From NCBI RefSeq assembly GCF_029690045.1, contig NZ_CP121464.1:5332001-5396000 (forward strand): a stretch of DNA of 64,000 nt, given 5' to 3'. Position numbers and translations under genes: made by a program. The notes under the pieces were generated by a model that saw nothing but the letters and a program-made list of their open reading frames with translations, was not told where the DNA came from and searched no databases. Below are positions 1 to 8,315 of this stretch, one piece after another. This stretch comes from Janthinobacterium rivuli (GTDB lineage Bacteria > Pseudomonadota > Gammaproteobacteria > Burkholderiales > Burkholderiaceae_D). The stretch's first letter is position 1, and each line of letters opens with the position of its first letter.

Positions 1-123
1 CCCATGGAACGCCTGGCGCAACTGATTATCGTGCCGGTGCTGCAAGTGGGCTTTAACGTCGTCGAGGAATTCGGCGACAGCGAACGCGGTGTTGGCGGTT
101 TCGGCAGCACCGGAAAACATTAA
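1..123 (+). CDS. dut: dUTP diphosphatase, C-terminal end (partial)
   Basis: The first 40 codons before the stop read as the end of a trimeric dUTPase, which hydrolyses dUTP to dUMP and pyrophosphate and keeps uracil out of DNA. The segment [17 protein letters not shown] is followed by the glycine-rich closing motif [12 protein letters not shown], the flexible C-terminal arm that folds over the active site of the neighbouring subunit in this family. The 5' part lies outside the window, so length and start cannot be judged. The identification rests on the C-terminal motif, which is characteristic. Confidence 0.93.
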   Translation, partial: PMERLAQLIIVPVLQVGFNVVEEFGDSERGVGGFGSTGKH

Positions 124-129
124 CAGCGA

Positions 130-238
130 CTGACAAACCGTAGCGAGCGGATGTGAGTTGTGGCTGAGAAGCAGAGCTGTGCGAATGCACAGTGAGCATC
201 GGAGGCCGCAAATCGCGCCGCGCAGTAGGTTTTGTCAG
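130..238. repeat. Imperfect inverted repeat enclosing a small hairpin
   Basis: The whole gap between dut and the next lipoprotein gene is framed by inverted arms, CTGACAAACC (130-139) and GGTTTTGTCAG (228-238), which pair with one bulged base. Inside lies a perfect 6-bp stem CTGTGC/GCACAG (177-182, 187-192) with a GAAT loop. No open frame or T-tract accompanies it. It could be a dispersed intergenic repeat unit or a structured 3' UTR of dut; one window cannot distinguish these. Confidence 0.45.
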
Positions 239-260
239 GAGCTACACGAAGGAATAGTCC

Positions 261-1364
261 ATGCCAGGTTTCCGCCATCTGATCCCAGCCCCAACTTCGC
301 TGCGCCGATTGGCTACTCCCCTCCTGCTGGCCAGTGCGGCCATCCTCGCCGGCTGCACCACGCCGGCCACGAATGTCAGCGGTCCGTTCAACGTCGTGCC
401 GGCGCCCGATGCGCCCGCGCCGACGGCGCAGCAAAAGGCGGCGCAGGAAGAACTGGTGAAGATGGTGGCGCTGCAGGACCGCCTGTCGAAAGTCTCGGCG
501 CCCCTGCTGATCAACAATGCGGACCTGTGCAAGACGTATGCGCGCAACCTGCTGGGCTTCACGGCGCAGAACAAGTATTCCTACCCTGGCATCTATGCCG
601 ACGCGGCGCAGGCAGCCCTCGGCTACGGCGAACAGATGCAGGTCTCCGGCGTCTTGCCGGGCAGCGGCGCCGCCCGCGCCGGCTTGCGCAAGGGCGACGG
701 CTTGCTGGCCGCCGAAGGCAAGCCGCTGCCGGCCGGCCCGAAAGCGGAAGGCCCGTTCGGCGCCATCGTCGGCCCGCTGGCTTCGAAAAGCGCGAGCCTG
801 AACATGACCATCGCCCGCGACGGCCAGCAGCAAGACCTCAAAATTCCCGTCACGCGCGCCTGCGCCTTCCGCGTCGCCCTGGGCAATGCGGACAATATCA
901 ATGCCTACTCGGACGGCGGACGCATCATGCTCACGCGCGGCATGGTCAATGCGGCGCAAAACGACGAAAGCATCGCCTTCGTGATCGCCCGCGAAATGGC
1001 GCACAACATCCTAGACCACGCGCGCAGCCAGCGCTCGGCCGGGACGGCCGGCAGCATCATCGACAGCCTGGGCGCCGTGCAGCCCGACGTGTCGATGCTG
1101 ACGGGCGCGGCCGGCATCAAGGCCATGCCGCAGGAACTCGACGTGCAAGCCGACACCCTGGCCATCTACCTGCTGGCGCGCGCCGGCTACAACGTCGACA
1201 ACGCCGCCCGCTTCTGGCAGCGCCTGGCCACGCAAGTGCCGGCCACGGTCGCCAATGGCTACACGGCCCTGCACCCGGGCACCAACTCGCGCATGGCCGC
1301 CGTCAACCGCGCCGTCATCGACGTGCGCGCCAAGCAGGCGGCGAAGAAGCCGATCAAGCCCTAG
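261..1364 (+). CDS. M48-like lipoprotein with degenerate metal site
   Basis: The 367-residue protein begins with a lipoprotein signal; LAGC at residues 29-32 puts the lipidated cysteine at position 32, so it is probably membrane anchored facing the periplasm. A PDZ-like segment (about 105-190, with GSGAARAGLRKGDG) precedes an M48-type core. In active M48 peptidases the core has HExxH and a later E-x-x-A-D. Here the first reads R244-E-M-A-H248, and the second reads D294-V-Q-A-D298, so one zinc histidine and the glutamate ligand are both replaced. It is therefore probably a non-catalytic or altered family member. The start is supported by GAAGGA just upstream. It stands alone, with a hairpin downstream. 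Confidence 0.78.
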   Translation: MPGFRHLIPAPTSLRRLATPLLLASAAILAGCTTPATNVSGPFNVVPAPDAPAPTAQQKAAQEELVKMVALQDRLSKVSAPLLINNADLCKTYARNLLGFTAQNKYSYPGIYADAAQAALGYGEQMQVSGVLPGSGAARAGLRKGDGLLAAEGKPLPAGPKAEGPFGAIVGPLASKSASLNMTIARDGQQQDLKIPVTRACAFRVALGNADNINAYSDGGRIMLTRGMVNAAQNDESIAFVIAREMAHNILDHARSQRSAGTAGSIIDSLGAVQPDVSMLTGAAGIKAMPQELDVQADTLAIYLLARAGYNVDNAARFWQRLATQVPATVANGYTALHPGTNSRMAAVNRAVIDVRAKQAAKKPIKP

Positions 1365-1381
1365 GCCTGATCAACAAAGGA

Positions 1382-1414
1382 GGCGCCTGACAAAACCAAG
1401 TTTGGTCAGGCGCC
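1382..1414. terminator. Hairpin between convergent genes
   Basis: GGCGCCTGAC (1382-1391) and GTCAGGCGCC (1405-1414) form a perfect 10-bp stem with a 13-base loop, between the lipoprotein gene and the convergent small membrane-protein gene, whose stop codon it covers. There is no T-tract, so it is a hairpin with only possible terminator function. Confidence 0.5.
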
Positions 1415-1546
1415 GGGGAAGTTCGGGAAATAGGTGCCCATGATCCAGGTCAGGGCGCCGCAAAATACCACCGCCAGGAACAGGGCGATGAGCAGTTTGC
1501 CAAACTTGGGAATGCCGTCGTCTTGCGTTTTTTGGTCGTTCGACAT
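1406..1546 (-). CDS. Small single-pass membrane protein (46 aa)
   Basis: This short gene starts at an ATG preceded by GGAGAG at good spacing. The product has a charged, polar N-terminus (MSNDQKTQDDGIPKFGK) followed by one hydrophobic segment (LLIALFLAVVFCGALTWIMG, about 18-37) and a short tail. That layout fits a small inner-membrane protein with the N-terminus in the cytoplasm. I do not recognise a family. It runs opposite to its two neighbours and converges on the M48-like lipoprotein gene. The ribosome site and membrane profile support it being real. Confidence 0.6.
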   Translation of the reverse strand: MSNDQKTQDDGIPKFGKLLIALFLAVVFCGALTWIMGTYFPNFPGA

Positions 1547-1644
1547 GAAAACTCTCCGCAGGCTGTTGGAGAGCGTAGTATAGCCACAATATTGAAAAAT
1601 ATTCCATACTTTGCCGCCTACCTGCGGCTTTCCTTTCGCGGCCC

Positions 1645-2655
1645 ATGGACAGCATCGACCTTGAAGTTCTGAAAACCAGCGCCGCCTGGCTCGCCGCCGG
1701 CCACCGCTGCGAACTCGTCACCGTTATCAAGACCTGGGGTTCCAGCCCCCGCCCCGTGGGCGCCACCCTGGCCATCTGCGACGATGGCACGGTGGTCGGT
1801 TCCGTTTCCGGCGGCTGCATCGAAGATGACTTGATCGACACCGTGCGCGTGCACGGCATCGTGCGCACGCAGCCGGACATCGTCAGCTACGGCATCAGCG
1901 CAGACGAGGCGCACCGCTTCGGCCTGCCCTGCGGCGGCACCATCGAACTGGCCATCGAACCGCTGCATGCTGGCAGCCGCGTGGCAGAACTGCTGGCGCG
2001 CCTGGAAGCGCATGAACTGGTCGAGCGCCGCCTCGATCTGGAAACCGGCGCCGTCACCCTGCAGCGCGCCACGCCGGGCGCCGTGCTGGCCCTGGAAGAC
2101 GGCATACTCACCACGCAGCACGGTCCGCGCTGGCGCTTGCTGATCATCGGTGCCAGCCAGCTGTCGCGCTTCGTGGCGCAGATCGCCACGGCCATGGATT
2201 ACCACGTCATCGTCTGCGACCCGCGCGAAGAATACCGGGGCGGCTGGAACGTGCCCGGCGTGCCCCTGCTGCACGCCATGCCGGACGACCTCGTGCTGGA
2301 ACTCAAACTCGACAGCCGCAGCGCCGTCGTCGCCCTCACGCACGACCCCAAGCTCGATGACCTGGCCCTGATGGAAGCGCTGAAATCGCCCGCGTTCTAC
2401 GTGGGCGCCATCGGTTCGCGCGCCAACAATGCCAAGCGGCGCGAACGGCTGCTGCAGTTCGACGTCAGCGCGGAACAGCTGGCGCGCCTGCATGGCCCCA
2501 TTGGCCTCTACATCGGCAGCAAGACGCCGGCCGAAATCGCCATCTCCATCCTGGCCGAACTGACGGCCGTAAAAAATGGCGTGCCCGACGCGCTGCAGAT
2601 CCAGCACGCGGCGGCCCTGAGCCCGCCCAGCACCGACATCTGCGCGCTAAGGTAA
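1645..2655 (+). CDS. XdhC/CoxI-family protein
   Basis: The 336-residue product has the two expected parts of XdhC. The N-terminal XdhC_CoxI domain contains SVSGGCIEDDL with Cys58, and the C-terminal Rossmann part (from about 165) begins LLIIGASQLS and includes FYVGAIGSRANNAKRRERL. XdhC binds molybdenum cofactor, promotes its sulfuration and delivers it to xanthine-dehydrogenase-family enzymes. A candidate client, the iorAB-like pair, lies about 5.7 kb downstream on the same strand, so maturation of that enzyme is a reasonable inference. The gene is about 65 bases from the glycosylase gene that follows. Confidence 0.88.
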   Translation: MDSIDLEVLKTSAAWLAAGHRCELVTVIKTWGSSPRPVGATLAICDDGTVVGSVSGGCIEDDLIDTVRVHGIVRTQPDIVSYGISADEAHRFGLPCGGTIELAIEPLHAGSRVAELLARLEAHELVERRLDLETGAVTLQRATPGAVLALEDGILTTQHGPRWRLLIIGASQLSRFVAQIATAMDYHVIVCDPREEYRGGWNVPGVPLLHAMPDDLVLELKLDSRSAVVALTHDPKLDDLALMEALKSPAFYVGAIGSRANNAKRRERLLQFDVSAEQLARLHGPIGLYIGSKTPAEIAISILAELTAVKNGVPDALQIQHAAALSPPSTDICALR

Positions 2656-2720
2656 AAAGCAAGAAACGCGGTGCGCCCGCATCGCCTCCCTGATACCGTC
2701 CCTGACTTTGCCCCCCCACC

Positions 2721-3632
2721 ATGACCCTGCTGCACTGGACCCTCCCCCTACCCACCGGCTACCGCCGCGACGACGTCATCACCTTCCACAGCCGCGATGG
2801 CGAAGCCGTGGCAGAACAAGTCACGCCGACTGGCCTGCGCAAGGGCATCCTGGTGCAAGACGTGCCGGTCGTGCTGGATGTCGCCTTCACTGACGCTGCC
2901 GCCGTCTGCCGCGCCGAGATCGACGGCGATGCGGACCTTCAAACACCGCTGCACGGCGCCTTGTTGAACATCCTCGGCCTGCGCATCGATCCGCAGCCGT
3001 TCGCGCAACTGGCGGCCAATGACCCGCTGCTGGCGCCTCTGGTCAGCCTCAATCCAGGTCTGCGCATCGTGCAATCGGCCAGCCCCTTCGAGGCGCTGAC
3101 CTGGGCCATCATCGGCCAGCAGATCAACCTGCCGTTCGCCATCGCCCTGCGCCGCACCTTCATCTTGCAGGCCGGACGCCGGCACGGCAGCGGCTTGTGG
3201 TGCTACCCCGAAGCGCGCGACGTGGCACGGTTGTCGGTGGAAGAGCTGACCAGCCGCAAATTCTCGCGCGCCAAGGCGGAAACCGTGCTGCGCCTGGCAC
3301 GCCTCGTCGATGAGGGAGAACTGTCGCTGGAGCTGCCGCCTTCCGGTGACGTGGCGGCGATATCGCAAGCGCTGCTGGCCGTGAAAGGCATCGGCCCGTG
3401 GACCGTCAACTACGCGCTGCTACGCGGCTACGGCTATGCCGACTGCTCGCTGCACGGCGACGTGGCCATCCGCGCCGCGCTGCAAAAGCTGCTCGGCGAA
3501 GAAGCGAAGCCGGACATGGCGCGCACGGAACAGTGGCTGCGCCAGTACGCGCCGCACCGCACCATGGCGGCGGCCCACCTGTGGGCCAGCCTGCACGCGC
3601 CAGCAAAAAATAATTCGCCAACGCGGGAATAA
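2721..3632 (+). CDS. DNA-3-methyladenine glycosylase II, AlkA type
   Basis: The 303-residue protein belongs to the HhH-GPD superfamily of base-excision enzymes, which remove alkylated purines. An AlkA-like N-terminal domain (1-110) is followed by the helical core with WAIIGQQINL (128-137), the helix-hairpin-helix KGIGPWTVNY (222-231) and the catalytic aspartate D247 in LHGDVAIR. E. coli AlkA is slightly shorter (282 aa). No Ada-type methyltransferase domain is fused. An MPG-type enzyme is excluded by the fold motifs. Confidence 0.9.
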   Translation: MTLLHWTLPLPTGYRRDDVITFHSRDGEAVAEQVTPTGLRKGILVQDVPVVLDVAFTDAAAVCRAEIDGDADLQTPLHGALLNILGLRIDPQPFAQLAANDPLLAPLVSLNPGLRIVQSASPFEALTWAIIGQQINLPFAIALRRTFILQAGRRHGSGLWCYPEARDVARLSVEELTSRKFSRAKAETVLRLARLVDEGELSLELPPSGDVAAISQALLAVKGIGPWTVNYALLRGYGYADCSLHGDVAIRAALQKLLGEEAKPDMARTEQWLRQYAPHRTMAAAHLWASLHAPAKNNSPTRE

Positions 3633-3689
3633 ACGGCGGGCGGCACGCGTCTATCCCTTGCAAGCCCCCAAAACCTCAAGGAGACCATC

Positions 3690-4061
3690 ATGCGCTTTAC
3701 CACTTTTGCCGCCACCGCCCTGTTCACCGCCTTGTCCGCCCCGCTGGCCTTCGCCGCCGACGTCATGCCCGCCAACGGCATGCTGGTCAACGCCAGCGGC
3801 ATGACCGTGTACGTGTTCGACAAGGATGTCGCCGACAGCGGCAAGAGCGCCTGCAGCGGCGGCTGCCTGGCGGCCTGGCCCGCCGTCATCGCCACCGAAG
3901 CGGCGCCCGCCGCCCCGTATGGCAGCATCAAGCGCGAAGACAACGGCGCCATGCAGCTGACCTACAAGGGCAAGCCCCTGTACCTGTACAAGGAAGACAA
4001 GAAGCCGGGCGACGTGGCCGGCGACAATTTCAAGAACGTGTGGCACATCGTCAAGCCGTAA
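3690..4061 (+). CDS. Secreted SRUF/COG4315 family protein
   Basis: This 123-residue protein has a signal peptide (MRFTTFAATALFTALSAPLAFA) and the two short repeats of the COG4315 family, seen here as GMTVYVFDKD and GKPLYLYKEDK. The pair CSGGC may form a disulfide or bind metal. The family's biochemical role is unknown; its members are exported and often sit beside ECF sigma factors, as here. AGGAG lies just upstream of the start. Only about 20 bases separate it from the sigma factor gene, so the three genes to 5392 look like one operon. Confidence 0.85.
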   Translation: MRFTTFAATALFTALSAPLAFAADVMPANGMLVNASGMTVYVFDKDVADSGKSACSGGCLAAWPAVIATEAAPAAPYGSIKREDNGAMQLTYKGKPLYLYKEDKKPGDVAGDNFKNVWHIVKP

Positions 4062-4082
4062 GCAGCCCTTCCCGCCGCCACG

Positions 4083-4604
4083 ATGGCCACGCAAGACGAT
4101 AGCCGCCAGCTGCAAGCGTGCCTGCCCGGCCTGCGCCGCTATGCGCGCGCGCTGGCGGGCGCCCTGCACGCGGACGACCTGGTGCAGGACACCGTGGAGC
4201 GGGCCTGGCGCAAGCTCGATCAGCGGCAGCGCGGCGGCGAGATGCGGCCGTGGCTGTTCTCCATCATGCACAACCTGCACGTGGATCAGTTGCGCCGTCC
4301 CGGCCTGGCGCTGCAGGAACTCGATGACGAAGCCCTGCTGCCCGCGCCCGAGCGCGCGCCCGGGCAAGCCATCGCCATCGGCGAAATGGATGCGGCGCTG
4401 GCCCGTTTGCCGCTGGGGCAGCGCGAAGTGATCCTGCTGGTCGCGCTGGAGCAGATGCCGTATGAGCAGGTGGCGTCCACCTTGGGCATCCCCGTCGGCA
4501 CCGTCATGTCGCGGCTGTCGCGCGGGCGCGAGCGGCTGCGCGAACTGCTCGACGGCCGCCCCGCCGGCAGCCATGGTGCCCCTACTCTGAAAGTCGTGAA
4601 ATGA
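4083..4604 (+). CDS. ECF-type RNA polymerase sigma factor
   Basis: The 173-residue protein has only regions 2 and 4, the ECF layout. Region 2 (about 10-75) includes DDLVQDTVERAWRKLDQ and the promoter-melting segment RPWLFSIMHNLHVDQLRR. Region 4 (about 105-160) includes LPLGQREVILLVALEQMPYEQVASTLG and the recognition helix GTVMSRLSRGRERL. No clear Shine-Dalgarno precedes the start, suggesting coupling to translation of the upstream SRUF gene. Its stop overlaps the anti-sigma start. The target regulon is unknown, though the upstream secreted protein is an obvious candidate. Confidence 0.93.
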   Translation: MATQDDSRQLQACLPGLRRYARALAGALHADDLVQDTVERAWRKLDQRQRGGEMRPWLFSIMHNLHVDQLRRPGLALQELDDEALLPAPERAPGQAIAIGEMDAALARLPLGQREVILLVALEQMPYEQVASTLGIPVGTVMSRLSRGRERLRELLDGRPAGSHGAPTLKVVK

Positions 4605-5392
4605 CAACGCAAGCCATCAGCGAAGCGCAATTGCACGCCCTGGCCGACGGCGTCCTGCCCGAGGCACAGCGCGCGGCCATCGACGACCACCTGCGCGCGC
4701 ATCCAGAAGACGCCGCCCGAGTCGACGCTTGGCGTGCACAGAACCGGCAATTGCGCGCCCTGTTCGACCCCGTGCTGGACGAAACCGTGCCACCGGCCCT
4801 GCTGCAATCGGCATCGCCACCGGCCGCGAACGGCGCCTGGCGGCGCCCCGCCATGCAGGCGGCAGCGGCCGTCGTGCTGGTGATCGCTGGCGGCGCGGGC
4901 GGCTGGCTGCTGCGCGGCGATGCCGGCGGCAGCCTCACCGCCAGCGCCAGCCCCCTTGCCCTGGCGCGCAGCGCCGCCATCGCCCATGCCATCTACACAC
5001 CCGAAGTGCGCCACCCCGTCGAGGTGGGCGCGGAACAGGAGGCGCACCTGGTGCAGTGGCTGTCGAAACGCCTGGGCACGAAATTGCAGCCGCCAGCGCT
5101 GTCGCCGCTCGGTTATCACCTGATCGGCGGACGCCTGCTGCCCGGCGATGGCGACGGCCCCGTGGCGCAATTCATGTATGAAGATGGCGGCGGCAAGCGC
5201 CTGACCCTGTACGTGGCGAAAGAGCGGGCCGGCAAGCAGGAAACGGCCTTCCGCTATACGCAGGAAAAGGAGTTGAGCGTGTTTTACTGGATCGACGGCC
5301 AGCTCGGTTATGCCCTCTCGGCGAACCTGCCCAAGCAGGCGCTGGGCAAGATCGCCGACACCGTGTACGCGCAGCTGGAGCAGCCGCGTTAA
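4601..5392 (+). CDS. Membrane anti-sigma factor
   Basis: The start ATG overlaps the sigma-factor stop (ATGA), typical of a sigma/anti-sigma pair. An N-terminal helical cytoplasmic domain (about 1-80) begins ISEAQLHALADGVL, as in many anti-sigma factors of this type. One membrane segment (about 85-105) is followed by a periplasmic domain of about 155 residues. The zinc-binding HxxxCxxC motif of ZAS-type anti-sigmas is absent: the corresponding stretch has histidines but no cysteines. The periplasmic part probably senses the envelope signal. Confidence 0.85.
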   Translation: MTTQAISEAQLHALADGVLPEAQRAAIDDHLRAHPEDAARVDAWRAQNRQLRALFDPVLDETVPPALLQSASPPAANGAWRRPAMQAAAAVVLVIAGGAGGWLLRGDAGGSLTASASPLALARSAAIAHAIYTPEVRHPVEVGAEQEAHLVQWLSKRLGTKLQPPALSPLGYHLIGGRLLPGDGDGPVAQFMYEDGGGKRLTLYVAKERAGKQETAFRYTQEKELSVFYWIDGQLGYALSANLPKQALGKIADTVYAQLEQPR

Positions 5393-6609
5393 GTGGCGCT
5401 TGCAGTCCGCTGCCGTGCGCGTGATCCGGCCACGTGGATGACGCCAGCCAGCAAGCCCAATGCGACACCAAACACCGCCACGCCCGTCCAGCCAAAACGC
5501 TGCATCAGCCAGCCGCTCACCGCCACACCGGCGGCGCCGCCGATGAAGGTCGCCGTCATGTACAGGCTGTTGATGCGGCCCTGGGCAGCCGGATCGACGG
5601 CAAAGGCGCGTGTCTGGTTGGCTACCAGGGCGGCCTGCACGCCGATATCGAGCACGATGACGCCGATCACCAGCAAGAGCAACGACGAGGCGGCGCCCGC
5701 CAGCAGCAGGTAGGACAGCGTCACGATGGCGATGCTCAGGCCAATGACCGTGCGCGAACCGAGTCTGTCGGTGGCCCTGCCGCCCACGGTGGCGGCCAGT
5801 GCGCCGGCCGCGCCGATGATGCCGAAGGCGCCGGCCCAGGCGCTGCCCAAATGCCATGGGCCGTTCGCCAGCAGCGACGCCAGGTTGACCCAGAACGCAT
5901 TGAAGCAGGCCCACAACAGCGCCTGGATCAGCATCGATTCGCGCAGGGGACGATGGTCGCGCGCCAGTGGCCACAACGACGCCAGCAAGCCAAGGTAGGA
6001 GAGCTGGCTACCCGGTTTCCCGCGTGGCAGCAAGGCCGCCGCCGCGATCCACACGGGCACCATGAACGCCGCTTCCATCGCGTACACGGCGCGCCAGCCC
6101 CAGGCCTCGCCCACCACGCCGGCGACCGTACGCCCGAGCAGGATGCCCACCATGATGCCGCTGACCACCGTGCCGACGGAACGGCCGCGCTCAGCGGGCG
6201 GCGACATGCTCGCGGCGAGCGGCACCAGTTGCTGCGGCACGCAGCTGACGATGCCCAGGCCAAACGATGCCCCGATCAGCGGCCAGATGCCGGGCGCCAG
6301 CGCGGCCGCCAAGGCGCAAACGAAGGCCAGCGCGATCTGCCCCAGCACCAGCGTGCGCCGGTCGACGCGGTCGCCCAGCGGCAGCAGCAGCGCCAGCCCC
6401 GTGGCAAAGCCCAGCAGCGCCGCGCCAGCGACCAGGTTGACGGCCGCCAGGTCGACGCCGAGGCCGGACTGGATCAGGGGCAGGATAGGCTGGGTGCAAT
6501 AGATGTTGGTGATGACCGCACCGGCGATCACCGCCATCATGAGTATCTTGCCGCGCGGCGCGGACGCCACGGTGTGTGCATCGGGCGGGGGAATGGGCGT
6601 GGGGCGCAT
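5389..6609 (-). CDS. MFS transporter, probable drug exporter (DHA1-like)
   Basis: The 406-residue protein has about 12 hydrophobic segments and the cytoplasmic loop motif between helices 2 and 3 (LPLGDRVDRRTLVLGQ). TM5 carries SGIMVGILLGRTVAGVVGE, the glycine-rich antiporter-type motif of exporters. The start has AAGGAGAG at ideal spacing. Its 3' end overlaps the anti-sigma gene by four bases, convergently. A LysR regulator is divergent upstream and likely controls it. The substrate cannot be inferred. Confidence 0.88.
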   Translation of the reverse strand: MRPTPIPPPDAHTVASAPRGKILMMAVIAGAVITNIYCTQPILPLIQSGLGVDLAAVNLVAGAALLGFATGLALLLPLGDRVDRRTLVLGQIALAFVCALAAALAPGIWPLIGASFGLGIVSCVPQQLVPLAASMSPPAERGRSVGTVVSGIMVGILLGRTVAGVVGEAWGWRAVYAMEAAFMVPVWIAAAALLPRGKPGSQLSYLGLLASLWPLARDHRPLRESMLIQALLWACFNAFWVNLASLLANGPWHLGSAWAGAFGIIGAAGALAATVGGRATDRLGSRTVIGLSIAIVTLSYLLLAGAASSLLLLVIGVIVLDIGVQAALVANQTRAFAVDPAAQGRINSLYMTATFIGGAAGVAVSGWLMQRFGWTGVAVFGVALGLLAGVIHVAGSRARQRTASAT

Positions 6610-6701
6610 GGCGCTCTCCTTTCAAGTTGCCGCAGCGACGTGCCGCAGCGAAGGAGACCAGCTTACGTACTTGCACCGACAAAGAGAATCCCATAATATT
6701 G

Positions 6702-6712
6702 AGAATCATTCT
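6702..6712. promoter_or_regulatory. Candidate operator between MFS and LysR genes
   Basis: The divergent spacer contains the palindrome AGAATCATTCT, AGAAT and ATTCT around one base, in an AT-rich stretch (6690-6722). LysR regulators usually bind such palindromes between their own gene and the divergent target. The assignment is positional. Confidence 0.4.
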
Positions 6713-6746
6713 TCCAAAATTCGATAGGCTCACATGAGAACACGCC

Positions 6747-7709
6747 ATGGATAGACTGGAATCCATGACCATCCTGCTGGCCGTGGTGGACGCGGGGAGC
6801 CTGACGGCCGCCGCGCGCCATCTCGGCATGCCGCTGGCTACCGTCAGCCGCAAGGTGGCGGCGCTGGAAGCGCACCTCAACACGCGCCTGCTGCACCGCA
6901 CGACGCGCCAGTTGTCGCTGACGGAAGCCGGCCACTCCTACGTGGCCGCGTGCCGCCGCATCCTCGACGAGATCAGCGAAGCGGAGCGCATTGCGACGGG
7001 TGAATATGCGGCGCCGAAAGGCGAACTGACGATCACGGCGCCCGTCATGTTCGGACGCCTGCACATCGTGCCCGTGGTGGCGGCGTTCCTGGCCCGCTAT
7101 CCGGACATCGAGATCAAGCTGGTACTGACCGACCGCGTGCTGCACCTGATGGACGAGCAGGTCGACGTGGCCGTGCGCATCGGCGATCTGCCCGACAGCA
7201 GCTTCATGGCGACGCGGGTCGGCACGGTGCGCCGGGTCGTCTGCGCCAGTCCCGGCTACCTGGCCGCGCATGGCACGCCAACTGCGCCGGACGACTTGGC
7301 CGCGCATGCCTGCATCAGTTTCGAGGTGCTGGAATCGCGGCGCGCCTGGGTCTTCGGCACGGGCAAGGCTGCGCAGTCCGTGCCCGTGCACTCGCGCCTG
7401 GCCGTCAATACGGTGGACGCGGCGATCGCCGCCGCCACCCTGGACGCGGGCGTGATCCGCGTGCTGTCGTATCAGGTGATGGACGCCCTGCGCGGCGACC
7501 GGCTGCGCATCGTGCTCGCACCGTTCGAAGCGGCGCCCTTGCCCGTCAGCCTGCTGCACAAGGGACAAGCGCCGCTGCCCTTGAAATTGCGCGCCTTCCT
7601 CGATTTCGTCACGCCGCTGTTGCGCGCGGTGGAGCTGGACGTCAGCCCAGCGCGCGTTGGAGTTCCGCATACGCGTCGACCAGCTGCTGCTTCGAATAGC
7701 CGCGATTGA
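6747..7709 (+). CDS. LysR-family transcriptional regulator
   Basis: The 320-residue protein has the N-terminal winged helix-turn-helix (about 3-62, with GSLTAAARHLGMPLATVSRK) and a periplasmic-binding-protein-like effector domain (about 90-295). It resembles the common CrgA/DsdC-like LysR group acting on divergent neighbours. Its last 68 bases overlap the 3' end of the convergent mug-like gene, and the final 20 or so residues ([21 protein letters not shown]) look like an unconserved extension read through that gene. The likely target is the MFS transporter on the other strand. Confidence 0.9.
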   Translation: MDRLESMTILLAVVDAGSLTAAARHLGMPLATVSRKVAALEAHLNTRLLHRTTRQLSLTEAGHSYVAACRRILDEISEAERIATGEYAAPKGELTITAPVMFGRLHIVPVVAAFLARYPDIEIKLVLTDRVLHLMDEQVDVAVRIGDLPDSSFMATRVGTVRRVVCASPGYLAAHGTPTAPDDLAAHACISFEVLESRRAWVFGTGKAAQSVPVHSRLAVNTVDAAIAAATLDAGVIRVLSYQVMDALRGDRLRIVLAPFEAAPLPVSLLHKGQAPLPLKLRAFLDFVTPLLRAVELDVSPARVGVPHTRRPAAASNSRD

Positions 7710-8163
7710 GCCCACTGGGATTGGGCAAGATCCACACGCGCGCGCCGCCGAAGCGCTCCGGCTGTTCGCCCCACTCCAGTTGGCGCTTGCCCGTCATCGC
7801 CGCGTAGGCGGCCTTGCCCAGGAAGGCGATCCACTGCGGCTGCAGCAAGGCCAGTTTATGCCGCAGGCCCGCCGCCGCTTGCGCGAATTCGTCCGTGTCC
7901 ACCTGATCCGCGCGGCGGGTCGGACGTCCGACGGCCGCCGTCAACCCCAGCCCGAAACCGAGCACGCTGGCATCGTCCTGCGGCGCCACCAGATGCGGCG
8001 TGAAGCCGGCCAGGTGCAGCACGGGCCAGAAGCGGTTGCCGCGGCCGAGAAAATGGTGGCCGGCCGCCGCCGCGTCCACGCCGGGATTGAGGCCGCAAAA
8101 AACCACCCGCAAGCCGGGAGCGAGAATGTCCGGCAAGCCCGGCGCCGTTGTGAGGCATGTCAT
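7642..8163 (-). CDS. mug: G/U mismatch-specific DNA glycosylase (Mug family)
   Basis: The protein of 173 residues matches the MUG/TDG branch of uracil-DNA glycosylases, which remove uracil and ethenocytosine opposite guanine. Family motif 1 reads [13 protein letters not shown], with the asparagine that activates water in Mug, and motif 2 reads [13 protein letters not shown]. The upstream-extended frame to 8259 has no family similarity, so I chose the ATG at 8163, which has a nearby CGGAG. It is convergent with, and overlaps, the LysR gene. Confidence 0.9.
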   Translation of the reverse strand: MTCLTTAPGLPDILAPGLRVVFCGLNPGVDAAAAGHHFLGRGNRFWPVLHLAGFTPHLVAPQDDASVLGFGLGLTAAVGRPTRRADQVDTDEFAQAAAGLRHKLALLQPQWIAFLGKAAYAAMTGKRQLEWGEQPERFGGARVWILPNPSGLNRGYSKQQLVDAYAELQRALG

Positions 8164-8315
8164 GGAGAACTCCGATATCAGAAGCCGCAGTATGCCACCG
8201 GGCCCCACTCCCTGCAGCGCATGGCCGCTGGTGCTACCATCCCCTACTGATGCGCTCATCCGTTTGGCGGATGACCGTCGCGCTGTCCCGCACCATCCCC
8301 CACCAAGGAATACAC

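Noticed and set aside
6690..6712. Fur box in the MFS/LysR spacer
   Set aside because: The match to GATAATGATAATCATTATC is too weak, and neighbours are not iron genes.
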